64,000 nt of DNA from Aquimarina amphilecti (lineage in GTDB: Bacteria; Bacteroidota; Bacteroidia; Flavobacteriales; Flavobacteriaceae): positions 396,830 through 460,829 of the forward strand of contig NZ_FOAB01000003.1 of assembly GCF_900109375.1 (NCBI RefSeq), in the 5' to 3' direction. Of this stretch, positions 8,932-17,254 are shown piece by piece. The notes beneath the pieces were generated by a model. It ran no database searches, was not told the origin of the DNA, and worked only from the letters and a program-made list of their open reading frames with translations. Numbering within the stretch: the first letter of the stretch is position 1; each line of letters starts with the position of its first letter. Made by a program: the position numbers and the translations under genes.

Positions 8932-10200
8932 ATGAAACTAGCTATATTCCCCATTGCTTTTCTTATATTTTTCCCTTCACTCTTATTGTCTCAAAACTCG
9001 ATAAATGACAATCCTCTTCGATGGACGAAAGGATGGACTAATTTTGATCCTAATCACGAAGCATATCCCGAACCTGACAAGGATATTCCAAACATAATTG
9101 ACAGAGATACTTATTTATCCAATGACTTGGTATACCTCCTATCTGGAAATACGTATGTTACTAATGGAGCTACGCTGACAATACAAGAAGGAACAATAAT
9201 AAGATGTGATACAGAAACTTCTACAAGTTTAGTAATTAGCAAAGGATCCCAGTTAATAGCTGGAGGTCTTAAAGGACAACCTATAGTTTTTACATCTAGT
9301 AAATCTCCTAAAGCTAGAAAAAGTGGAGATTGGGGAGGAATAGTTATTGCAGGATCAGGAACTATTAATTCGCCGTCGGAAGCAGGAATTATTGAAGGAG
9401 ATTTTCTTCCTCAATATTCTCTGTATGGAGGAAATGATAACAATGAGATGACTGCAATTATAACTTATGTAAGAATCGAATATGCAGGAAAAAAAATTAA
9501 TCAGTCAAAAGAATTAAATGGGCTATCTCTTTATGCATTGGGGAACAAATCTATTCTTAACAACATTATGATTAGTCATTCTGCAGATGACTCTTTTGAA
9601 TTTTTTGGAGGAACATTGAATACAAACAACTTAATTTCCTATAAAGCAAAAGATGATGATTATGATTTTACTTTAGGATATAGAGGAGAATTATATAATA
9701 TTATAGCAATTAGACATCCCTACATATCAGATGCAAGTGGATCTTATGCAATTGAAATAGATGGATATGATAAAAAGATGGGATTAACATCTAAAAATCC
9801 ATCAGCAGTAAAAATTTCAGAAGCTACCTTAATTAACTTATCTGACAATAGTAATTATCAACATACAACAGCTGCAATTTCTTCTAAAAATTTAGCTAAA
9901 CTAAATTTTCTAGATTCAAAAATATCAGGATTTGCCAATGTGGTGAAATTTGACAACTCTTATAGATCTTATACAGATTTAGCAAATTCATTTTCTTTAG
10001 AAAATAGTATCTTTAACGTACATGATACAAATGTTTTAACCCGATTAGAACCAAAATCAGAAGCGCAAAAATTACTAAAATATAATATGTTTACCACACA
10101 ATTCAGAAATGTCACAGATCTATTTGAAAAACCTTTAGATAACAAAAACCCTGAGTTTACATTAAAGCAATCTCGGGATAGTTACACAGTAATGCAGTAA
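8932..10200 (+). CDS. Secreted beta-helix-like protein, module copy 1 (gene A1)
   Basis: A 422-residue protein with a signal peptide (about residues 1-20, ending LLLSQ). After a short lead with WTKGWTNFDPN it becomes repetitive beta-strand sequence: NTYVTNGATLTIQEGTII, SKGSQLIAGG, PIVFTSSKSP, SGDWGGIVIAGSGTI. This is the pattern of a family of extracytoplasmic right-handed beta-helix proteins common in Bacteroidota. An acidic KDDDYDF stretch and HPYI are shared with the two paralogues downstream, as is the C-terminal end YTVMQ. No type IX secretion C-terminal domain or transmembrane anchor is seen. It pairs with the small gene 36 bases downstream. Function unknown; a ligand-binding or surface role is only an inference. 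Confidence 0.8.
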   Translation: MKLAIFPIAFLIFFPSLLLSQNSINDNPLRWTKGWTNFDPNHEAYPEPDKDIPNIIDRDTYLSNDLVYLLSGNTYVTNGATLTIQEGTIIRCDTETSTSLVISKGSQLIAGGLKGQPIVFTSSKSPKARKSGDWGGIVIAGSGTINSPSEAGIIEGDFLPQYSLYGGNDNNEMTAIITYVRIEYAGKKINQSKELNGLSLYALGNKSILNNIMISHSADDSFEFFGGTLNTNNLISYKAKDDDYDFTLGYRGELYNIIAIRHPYISDASGSYAIEIDGYDKKMGLTSKNPSAVKISEATLINLSDNSNYQHTTAAISSKNLAKLNFLDSKISGFANVVKFDNSYRSYTDLANSFSLENSIFNVHDTNVLTRLEPKSEAQKLLKYNMFTTQFRNVTDLFEKPLDNKNPEFTLKQSRDSYTVMQ

Positions 10201-10236
10201 AATTAAATTTTACTACAATAATTATTTAATAAATTA

Positions 10237-10677
10237 ATGATGAAGTCGATTACCACAGTATTTTTTTTCCTTTTTATAGTTACAGTTAGTTTTTCTCAAA
10301 CCAAAAAAAACATTCTTTTTGATCAAAGTACAATGATCAACAAGTTTCATACTATTGACGAACTAGAAGATTTAAAAAAAGGAGAACTTGTTAAATTATA
10401 TATAGAACGAGCTAATGAGATTATTACCGTACTACCTTATATAGCACTAACTAATGAGGCCAATGTAAGTCTTTCTGATATTGGAATTAAAGAAAACTCT
10501 GATAATCAAAAACTATTAAAAAAGCATCATGAAACTACTACAGATGCTTTTGGTAGTACGAGTAATCTTATAACAGAGTTTGTACCCTATGCGGATACCG
10601 AAAAAATAATATGGTCTATTTTATATTATGAAGAAATGATCAAAAAAATCCGGATAGGAGTTAACGGAAACTTCTAA
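10237..10677 (+). CDS. Small secreted helical protein, module copy 1 (gene B1)
   Basis: A 146-residue protein with a signal peptide (ending TVSFSQ) and a mature part that looks mostly alpha-helical. Features shared with both other copies: KFHTIDELEDLKKGELVKLY, EIITVLPY, LSDIGIKE, the acidic-aromatic VPYADTEKIIW, and YYEEMIKKIRIG. By eye it is about 60% identical to copy 2 over the mature region. No known domain recognised and no cysteines in the mature part. It follows gene A1 by 36 bases and is followed at once by a hairpin terminator, so A1-B1 form a two-gene transcription unit. Confidence 0.75.
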   Translation: MMKSITTVFFFLFIVTVSFSQTKKNILFDQSTMINKFHTIDELEDLKKGELVKLYIERANEIITVLPYIALTNEANVSLSDIGIKENSDNQKLLKKHHETTTDAFGSTSNLITEFVPYADTEKIIWSILYYEEMIKKIRIGVNGNF

Positions 10678-10686
10678 AAAATATTT

Positions 10687-10713
10687 AAAAACAGCCTTCT
10701 GGCTGTTTTTTTT
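10687..10713 (+). terminator. Rho-independent terminator after module copy 1
   Basis: Perfect stem AAAACAGCC / GGCTGTTTT with loop TTCT, followed by a run of T. It ends the A1-B1 transcript. Confidence 0.9.
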
Positions 10714-10963
10714 ATCTCTATATAATAATCTTCACAGTCCTCTGAGACTTATCAAAAAACACAGAGAATTACATCTATAGGAAACACAAACCTAATCCTT
10801 ACCAGCTTATCAATTCTTACAAAAAAATGTTAATAAATCATTTTTCCTGTAATCTTTATTAGGTCTTATCGAACTAAATGGTGTTACTAGTTAACAAATC
10901 TTAATAAAGAAAACTGATCAATTACAAAAGATTCAGCAAAAGTATAACTTAAAAAAAGGAGTT

Positions 10964-12220
10964 ATGAAGACAAGAGAATTACTAAGTTTATTTTTATTTA
11001 TTACAATTTCGGTTTCGGGCTTATCTCAAAATGATTTCAATCCTACTAACATGAAATGGATGAAAGATTGGACTAATTTTTCACCGAACAACACAAATTA
11101 CCCTAGTTACGAAGAACAACTACCAAACATCATTAATAAGGATACTTATCTAAAAAGTGATATTATTTATTTTATGTCTGGTGATGTATATGTAATTAAT
11201 AATGCCACGTTAACCATAGAAGAAGGTACGTTAATAAAAGCAGACACCGAAAAATCCACAAACCTTATTGTTTCTAAAGGAGCTAAACTTATCGCTAACG
11301 GAACAAAAGCTTCACCAATTGTATTTACCTCAAATAAATCTAGAAATTCTAGAAAAAGCGGTGATTGGGGAGGAATAACTATTATTGGATCTGGAAAAGC
11401 TAATACTATAGAAGGAGAAGGAGTTGTAAAAGGAAAATTCAATCCTTTATACACCATATTTGGTGGAAACAAAATGGATGAAGAAACTACTATATTGAAG
11501 TATGTAAGAATCGAATATGCTGGAAAATCCACTAATGGATTATCGTTATATGCACTAGGCAACAAATCCGTTGTAGAAAACATAATGGTAAGTTATTCTG
11601 CGGATGACTCTTATGAATGGCATGGAGGAGCCTCTACCTCAAGAAATCTAATTTCTTATAAATCAAATGACGATGATTTTGATTTCACACAAGGATATAG
11701 AGGAGAGCTTATCAACATACTAGCCATTAAACACCCATATATCACAAGCAACAATGGATCATACGCTATTGAAGTAGATGGATATAATAAAAATTTAGGT
11801 TTTGACAATTCTAAAATACTTTCTAGTATAGATATTACAGGAGCCACATTAATTAGTCTCGCCGATGAAAGTAATTATAATCATACTAGAGCTGCAATTT
11901 CTATAAATAATTTAGGTGAACTTTACCTTAATAACTCCAATATATCTGGATTCTCCGATGTAGTAAAATTAGACAAGACATTTTCAACATTAAGAATGAT
12001 AGAAACAGCTTTCAAATTAGACAATAGCTTTTTTAATGTACATAAGGAAGGCGTAGTCACTCAAAACAATATCCAAGACGACACATTTAATCTTTTAAAG
12101 TACAATAGGTTTACTAAAAAGTTTCAACAACCTCAAGAAATTTTTAGTGATCCGTTAGATAAGGTTAACCCTGATTTTTCTCTAAAAAATTCATTAAACA
12201 ACTACATGGTAGTTCAGTAA
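10964..12220 (+). CDS. Secreted beta-helix-like protein, module copy 2 (gene A2)
   Basis: A 418-residue paralogue of A1. The signal peptide ends about residue 21 (SVSGLSQ), then WMKDWTNFSPN, LPNIINKDTYL, NLIVSKGAKLIANGT, PIVFTSNKS, RKSGDWGGITIIGSG, NGLSLYALGNKSVVENIM, SNDDDFDF, HPYIT and the C-terminal NYMVVQ. It lacks an insertion of about eight residues that A1 has before the GLSLYALG block. An AAAAAAAGGAG tract lies just before the ATG, a possible purine-rich ribosome site, unusual in this phylum. No anchor or known catalytic motif seen. It is followed after 26 bases by gene B2. Confidence 0.8.
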   Translation: MKTRELLSLFLFITISVSGLSQNDFNPTNMKWMKDWTNFSPNNTNYPSYEEQLPNIINKDTYLKSDIIYFMSGDVYVINNATLTIEEGTLIKADTEKSTNLIVSKGAKLIANGTKASPIVFTSNKSRNSRKSGDWGGITIIGSGKANTIEGEGVVKGKFNPLYTIFGGNKMDEETTILKYVRIEYAGKSTNGLSLYALGNKSVVENIMVSYSADDSYEWHGGASTSRNLISYKSNDDDFDFTQGYRGELINILAIKHPYITSNNGSYAIEVDGYNKNLGFDNSKILSSIDITGATLISLADESNYNHTRAAISINNLGELYLNNSNISGFSDVVKLDKTFSTLRMIETAFKLDNSFFNVHKEGVVTQNNIQDDTFNLLKYNRFTKKFQQPQEIFSDPLDKVNPDFSLKNSLNNYMVVQ

Positions 12221-12246
12221 ACGATCCAACCACAAAAAATAAGACC

Positions 12247-12687
12247 ATGAAAAAGACAACCATATTATTACTATTACTACTAACCATAGGTTCCTTAAGC
12301 GCACAAAATAACAAGAAAGGAATTCTCTATGACAATGATAAACTAATTAATAGGTTTCATACTATTGATGAATTACAAGACCTTAATAAAGGTGCATTAA
12401 TAGAATTATATTTAGAACGTACAAGAGAGATTTTTATAGTCTTACCCTACCTATCATTATCCAATCAACCTGGAACTAGCTTAAGTGATATTGGAATTAA
12501 AGAAGACTCTGACAACATTAAAATAGTAGAAAAAAATAACGAAATAGCAGATAGAGCATTCGTTTATACTACAAACACAGTAAAAGAACTAGTACCTTAC
12601 TCTGATACGGATAACATCATATGGGCTATTCTATACTTTGAAGAAATGATCAAAAAAATGAGATTAGGGAAGAATGGAAATATATAA
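12247..12687 (+). CDS. Small secreted helical protein, module copy 2 (gene B2)
   Basis: A 146-residue paralogue of B1 with a signal peptide ending GSLSAQ. It keeps the hallmark segments RFHTIDELQDLNKG, VLPYLSLSN, SLSDIGIKEDSDN, LVPYSDTDNIIWAILYFEE and MIKKMRLG. It has the same length as B1 and aligns without gaps over the mature region. The exact preservation of the A-B pairing and order in all three copies suggests that A and B proteins work together; that is inference. Function unknown. Confidence 0.75.
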   Translation: MKKTTILLLLLLTIGSLSAQNNKKGILYDNDKLINRFHTIDELQDLNKGALIELYLERTREIFIVLPYLSLSNQPGTSLSDIGIKEDSDNIKIVEKNNEIADRAFVYTTNTVKELVPYSDTDNIIWAILYFEEMIKKMRLGKNGNI

Positions 12688-13157
12688 CATATTCTTTGGA
12701 CAAAGAGCTTAAAAAAACATCGACAAAAGGCATAAAAATCACGTTTATAATTCATTTACATAAACGTGATTTCACTTTTCTTATGATATAACATTTCAAT
12801 AAAAAGCAAAATTTCAATAAATCTCAAAAACTTGGAAATATTATAAATACCTAAAAAACAATTATTTATATAATTTTCTATTTTTTGTTTTAATTTAAAT
12901 ACCATCAAATATTTTTTTTGTTTATTTTTTTTACAAAAAAATTAAACAAATCGTAAAATACTGAAAACCAATACTGTAAAACCGTCATAAGTAGGAATAA
13001 TACTCTTAAAGTTTTCATAATTATTGCTATATTAACGACGAACGTACATATTTTACGGTAAACACGTAACCAACTCTACAAAAAGTATAGTAACTTAGTG
13101 ACCCTAAAGTAGAAGAGAGAATTTTCTTCTAAATTTTAACCCCAAAATTAAACTTTT
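12688..13157 (+). other. Intergenic region, 470 bases, between module copies 2 and 3
   Basis: Very AT-rich, with long A and T runs around 12800-12960 and no plausible ORF. It holds the inverted repeat at 12736-12772 and, next to the downstream start, the leader string also found before copy 1 (here 13132-13154). No TAnnTTTG promoter with a matching upstream box was found. Confidence 0.6.
12736..12772. terminator. 13-bp perfect inverted repeat, probable terminator of module copy 2
   Basis: AAATCACGTTTAT at 12736-12748 is exactly complementary to 12760-12772, with an 11-base loop. The following T run is broken (TCACTTTTC), so it is weaker as an intrinsic terminator than the hairpins after copies 1 and 3. 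A protein-binding palindrome is an alternative. Confidence 0.6.
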
Positions 13158-14423
13158 ATGAAACTAAGATGCGCCTTAATTACGTCTATTTTATTATGCA
13201 TTACTATTTTAAATTCTAACGCACAGGATTTCAATACTAATGACAGCAAATGGACAAAAGGTTGGACCAATTTCACACCAAATACTACAAATTATCCCGA
13301 AGCAGAAGAAAAGCTTCCAAATATCATAACAGAAGACACTTACTTAAGCAATAACACAGTATACCTGATGTCTGGTAATGTATATGTTATAGGTAATGCG
13401 ATACTAAGCATCCAAGAAGGAACGGTAATAAGAGGAGATCATGAAAATCCTGCAAATCTTATTATTAGTAAAGGATCTAAATTAATCGCAGTTGGAACAG
13501 AAGCATATCCAATTGTTTTCACCTCTAATAAAGCACCAAAATCAAGGGCAAGCGGAGATTGGGGTGGTATAATAATTGCTGGATCAGGAAATGTGAATTC
13601 GGTTTCTGGAAATGGTATTATCAAAGGAGATTTTAACCCTCAGTACGCTGTATACGGCGGAAACAATCCAGATGAACAAACTACTGTTCTCAGATATGTA
13701 AGAATAGAGTTTTCTGGTAGTAAATCAAAAAGTAGTAGCGGTTTATCATTATTTGGAATAGGAGCAGCATCTATTATAGATCATATAATGGTTAGCTACT
13801 CAGGACAAGATTCATTTAACTGGACTGGAGGTAATAACAATATAAGAAATATGATTTCTTACAAAGCGGAAGATGATGATTTTCAAATATCTGAAGGTTT
13901 TAAAGGAGATCTTGATCAATTAATGGCTGTACGTCATCCGTATATTAATAGTCCAAAGGGTTCATTTGCAATAGAAATAGATGGTTATAACAAAGAACAA
14001 GGATTCTTGAAACCAAACGCAATTACTGATGTAACAATTACTAATTCTACTTTTGTTAATCTATCTGATAATTCTAATTATATGCACACTGCATCTGCAA
14101 TATCTGCAACAAATTCTGCTTTAGTTTATCTACATAATTCCAAGATTTCTGGATTTTCAAATGTTGTAAAATTTGATGAATCGTACACCTCTTTAGCAGT
14201 TCTTGAAAGAGCTTTCAAAATGGATAATAGTTTTTTTAATATTCATGGTGAAGGTGTAGAGGTTAGTTACAAACCAAATGCAGGAGTTTTAAATATTTTA
14301 AAATATAATAGATTTACCAAAGATTTCGTTAGTGTTGACAAATTATTTGAAGACCCAAAAAGTAAATCAGTGCCAAAATTTCAATTGAAGAAAGCCATGA
14401 ATAATTATATGGTAATGCAATAA
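13158..14423 (+). CDS. Secreted beta-helix-like protein, module copy 3 (gene A3)
   Basis: A 421-residue paralogue of A1 and A2. The signal peptide ends about residue 22 (NSNAQ), then WTKGWTNFTPN, LPNIITEDTYL, NLIISKGSKLIAVGT, ASGDWGGIIIAGSGNV, SSGLSLFGIGAASIIDHIM, AEDDDFQISEG, HPYINSPKGSFAIEIDGYNK and the C-terminal NYMVMQ. Compared with A1/A2 it has drifted in the middle: YALGNKS is FGIGAAS, and the acidic stretch ends FQ instead of YDF/FDF. Same family, with no catalytic motif recognised. The gap to B3 is 84 bases, longer than in the other copies (36 and 26). Confidence 0.8.
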   Translation: MKLRCALITSILLCITILNSNAQDFNTNDSKWTKGWTNFTPNTTNYPEAEEKLPNIITEDTYLSNNTVYLMSGNVYVIGNAILSIQEGTVIRGDHENPANLIISKGSKLIAVGTEAYPIVFTSNKAPKSRASGDWGGIIIAGSGNVNSVSGNGIIKGDFNPQYAVYGGNNPDEQTTVLRYVRIEFSGSKSKSSSGLSLFGIGAASIIDHIMVSYSGQDSFNWTGGNNNIRNMISYKAEDDDFQISEGFKGDLDQLMAVRHPYINSPKGSFAIEIDGYNKEQGFLKPNAITDVTITNSTFVNLSDNSNYMHTASAISATNSALVYLHNSKISGFSNVVKFDESYTSLAVLERAFKMDNSFFNIHGEGVEVSYKPNAGVLNILKYNRFTKDFVSVDKLFEDPKSKSVPKFQLKKAMNNYMVMQ

Positions 14424-14507
14424 GATATTACCGCTATTTAAAAATAACACTTTTTTGTCCCAGGTTCCCCAAATCCTGTAAATGAATTTAACACGGCAAT
14501 ATAAATT

Positions 14508-14954
14508 ATGCTTAAATCTAAACTATTAATGAGTTTCATCTTTTTTCTATCAATTCAATATATGAATGGTCAGCAAAAAGATGAAGCCATTTTTTTTAAA
14601 CAAAAAGATCAAATTACTAAATTTCATACGATAGGTGACCTTGAAGATTTAAAAAAAGGGCAACTCATCAAACTTTATCAAGATCGTATAAAAGAAATCA
14701 TAACCGTTCTTCCATTTCTATCTCTTACCAATGAACCAGGAGTTAGACTAAGTGACTTAGGAATTAAGGAAGATTCTGGTCATATAAAATCTCTTAAAAA
14801 AAGCGTAGAAACGAATAAAGAAGCTATAGATGCAACTCAAAATTCTATTGAAGAACTCGTACCCTATGCAGATACCGAGAAAATTATATTAACAATCTTA
14901 TACTTCGAAGAAATCATAAAGAAAATGAGAATCGGGGTTACCAAAAACTTTTAA
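14508..14954 (+). CDS. Small secreted helical protein, module copy 3 (gene B3)
   Basis: A 148-residue paralogue of B1 and B2 with a signal peptide ending about MNGQ. It retains KFHTIGDLEDLKKGQLIKLY, ITVLPFLSLTNEPGV, LSDLGIKEDSG, ELVPYADTEKII, LYFEEIIKKMRIG. The tryptophan present in B1 and B2 after IIIW is replaced (IILTILYFEE). A strong terminator follows. No domain recognised. Confidence 0.75.
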   Translation: MLKSKLLMSFIFFLSIQYMNGQQKDEAIFFKQKDQITKFHTIGDLEDLKKGQLIKLYQDRIKEIITVLPFLSLTNEPGVRLSDLGIKEDSGHIKSLKKSVETNKEAIDATQNSIEELVPYADTEKIILTILYFEEIIKKMRIGVTKNF

Positions 14955-14971
14955 AACAAAAGTTTATATAC

Positions 14972-15014
14972 AAAAAAAGAAAGGACAGTATTGATACTGT
15001 CCTTTCTTTTTTTT
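14972..15014 (+). terminator. Rho-independent terminator after module copy 3
   Basis: Long stem AAAGAAAGGACAGTA / TACTGTCCTTTCTTT with loop TTGA, flanked by A and T runs. It separates the module from the LysE gene. Confidence 0.92.
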
Positions 15015-15074
15015 AAATTCATAAAATATCATATATAACTGTAAGGCTATTTTAGAAATAACTACTAATAAAGC

Positions 15075-15707
15075 ATGATTACATTCTATCTTTTTCTTGG
15101 TATTTTAACTTCAGTCGCTGGAGCACTTCCACTTGGAGCTGTTAACATAGCTGTAATCAATACTACCATTAAAGAAGATACCCAAAAAGCATTTCGTATT
15201 GCGTTAGCTGCCGGTATTGGCGAGGTATTATTGGCACTCTTTGCACTCCATTGCAGTATGGAACTTACAGATTTTTTCGAAAACAATAAATGGATTCAAG
15301 TAGTAATCATTTCCATCTTCCTAATTATAGGAGTTTATTTTTTAGCTCGAAAAAACAAAAAAGAAAATATTAATAAAGTTAAAAAGAATAGACTTCAAAA
15401 ATCTAAATTTTTAACTGGCTTCTCTTTAGCATTTTTAAACCCTCCTGTAATAATATATTGGATAGTAGCAATATCACTAACAAACAAACATCTGTTTGAA
15501 CTTACTCTTTATACGCCATTAATTGCATTATTTCTTTTCTTTTCTGGTATATACTTAGGTAAAATAGGCACTTTGTATTTATACAGCAAATGGGGTAACA
15601 AAATGGCTAATAGATCTGACAATTCTAAGACCAAATTATTTAAGATTATTGGTATCGCTCTAATAGTAATTTCTGTTGTCCAAGGATTAAAATTCTTTAT
15701 AGTCTAG
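15075..15707 (+). CDS. LysE/RhtB family amino-acid exporter
   Basis: A 210-residue inner-membrane protein with about six transmembrane segments. The start ILTSVAGALPLGAVNIAVINTTI carries the LysE/RhtB glycine-proline pattern, and FSLAFLNPPVIIYWIVA is the second conserved block. Members export amino acids or related metabolites. It lies between the module terminator and a PLP decarboxylase gene 97 bases downstream. Substrate unknown. Confidence 0.85.
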   Translation: MITFYLFLGILTSVAGALPLGAVNIAVINTTIKEDTQKAFRIALAAGIGEVLLALFALHCSMELTDFFENNKWIQVVIISIFLIIGVYFLARKNKKENINKVKKNRLQKSKFLTGFSLAFLNPPVIIYWIVAISLTNKHLFELTLYTPLIALFLFFSGIYLGKIGTLYLYSKWGNKMANRSDNSKTKLFKIIGIALIVISVVQGLKFFIV

Positions 15708-15771
15708 AGACACAATTAACATATACATTTTTAAAACTGTTTTATACCTATTTTAATTTTCAAAAACAGTC

Positions 15772-15779
15772 TACATTTG
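15772..15779 (+). promoter_or_regulatory. TAnnTTTG promoter element upstream of the PLP decarboxylase
   Basis: TACATTTG, 25 bases before the ATG at 15805. No good TTG box at the usual distance, so it is a partial match. Confidence 0.4.
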
Positions 15780-15804
15780 CATACGATTTTGATAAAAAGA
15801 TGCA

Positions 15805-17244
15805 ATGAAGGAAAACTACCTAAATCCAGAATTAATATTATCCAAAGATGACATGAAACAATATGGCTATACGATTATAGATCATATAGTGGAACATTTT
15901 GACAACCAAGATTCTAAAAAACCTGTAGCCATAGCTACTCGTGAAGAAATGGATAATTTATTAACAGAAGATATTCCTAATCTTCCTACAGATGCAAATA
16001 AAGTTCTTGATTTTGTAATGAAGGAAATTATTCCGCAAAGTACTATTGTATCACATCCTAAATCATTCTCTTTTGTCCCAGGGCCGAGTAATTATATTAG
16101 CGCGATGGCAGATACAATAGCAACTGGTTTCAATATTTTCTCTGGAGGTTGGGCAGCTTCACCTGCAGCCGCAGAGTTAGAAATTCTTACAATGAATTGG
16201 CTGTTAGAAATTTTTGGATTTGGAACCAAGCAAGGAGGAGGTATTTTTACTAGTGGTGGATCTATGGCCAATTTGACCGCATTGGTCACCGCTAGAAGAA
16301 TTAAATGTGGAGACGATTTCTCTAAAGCGGTGATTTATTTATCTGATCAAGCACATTCTTCTAACATTAAAGCAATTAAAGTAATTGGTTTTAAAAAGAG
16401 TCAAATAAGGATCATACCTACTGACTTAGAATTCAAAATGTCATTAAACAAATTAAAAAATGCCATTGCCAAAGATCGACTTCAAGGATTAGAACCTTTT
16501 TGTATGATCGCTTCTGCGGGAACTACTAACACAGGAACAGTAGATCCGTTAGACGAAATTGCAAAAATTTGTACCAAAGAAAAACTATGGTTCCACATAG
16601 ATGGCGCCTATGGCGGTGCTGCAATATTAGCAGATAACGGAAAAGAGCTACTAAAAGGTATTGAAAAAGCGGATTCTTTGACTGTAGATCCACATAAATG
16701 GTTTTTTCAGCCTTATGAAATGGGGTGCTTACTTGTTAAAAACCACAATTGGTTAAGTGGAACATTTAGTGAAAAACCGGAATATTTAAGGGATGTAGAA
16801 GGAAATGAATCTGAAATCAATTTTTATGACCACGGAATTCAATTAACTCGTCGTTTTCGTGCCTTAAAATTTTATATGTCCTTAAAAACTTTTGGTTTGG
16901 ATTCTTTTAAAAAAGCTATTCAATATAATATAGAATTAGCGGAACAAACTGAAAACACCCTTAGAGAAAGCTCTAAATGGGAAGTCATTTCTCCAGCTAC
17001 GTTAGCGGTTATTAATTTTAGATATCACCCTATTGATAAAAATTTATCTGAAAAGGAGATTGATCTTATTAATCAGAAAATCTCTGAAAAAATAATGAAT
17101 TCTAGAGAGGCACTATTAGTTACTACAGTACTCTTAGGACAAGTAGTATTGAGAATGTGTTTAATTAATCCAAGAACCACTATTAATCATATCACAGAAA
17201 CTATTGAACAATGCCAGTCATATGGTGATGAATTACTTGCTTAG
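15805..17244 (+). CDS. Group II pyridoxal-phosphate amino-acid decarboxylase
   Basis: A 479-residue protein of the aromatic-L-amino-acid/glutamate decarboxylase group. Visible features: HPKSFSFVPGPSN near 84-96, TSGGSMANLTAL (149-160, phosphate binding), His184 in DQAHSSNIKA (stacks on the PLP ring), HIDGAYGGAA with Asp266 (ring nitrogen), and DPHKWFF with the Schiff-base Lys298. It should decarboxylate an amino acid to an amine and CO2. The substrate (aromatic, glutamate, diaminobutyrate-like) cannot be decided from sequence alone. The upstream LysE-type exporter could carry a related compound, but that is only suggested by proximity. Confidence 0.9.
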   Translation: MKENYLNPELILSKDDMKQYGYTIIDHIVEHFDNQDSKKPVAIATREEMDNLLTEDIPNLPTDANKVLDFVMKEIIPQSTIVSHPKSFSFVPGPSNYISAMADTIATGFNIFSGGWAASPAAAELEILTMNWLLEIFGFGTKQGGGIFTSGGSMANLTALVTARRIKCGDDFSKAVIYLSDQAHSSNIKAIKVIGFKKSQIRIIPTDLEFKMSLNKLKNAIAKDRLQGLEPFCMIASAGTTNTGTVDPLDEIAKICTKEKLWFHIDGAYGGAAILADNGKELLKGIEKADSLTVDPHKWFFQPYEMGCLLVKNHNWLSGTFSEKPEYLRDVEGNESEINFYDHGIQLTRRFRALKFYMSLKTFGLDSFKKAIQYNIELAEQTENTLRESSKWEVISPATLAVINFRYHPIDKNLSEKEIDLINQKISEKIMNSREALLVTTVLLGQVVLRMCLINPRTTINHITETIEQCQSYGDELLA

Positions 17245-17254
17245 AATATACTGA

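Noticed and set aside
11167-11583. Minus-strand 138-residue frame inside module gene A2
   Set aside because: It is the shadow of A2; similar short antisense frames occur in A3 and no signal or domain is visible.
8932-14423. A proteins as type IX secretion cargo
   Set aside because: Their C-terminal ends (NYMVMQ type) do not match the type IX C-terminal sorting domains.
8932-14954. Module as a toxin-immunity pair
   Set aside because: Both proteins carry signal peptides and no toxin domain was seen; immunity proteins normally match a recognisable toxin.
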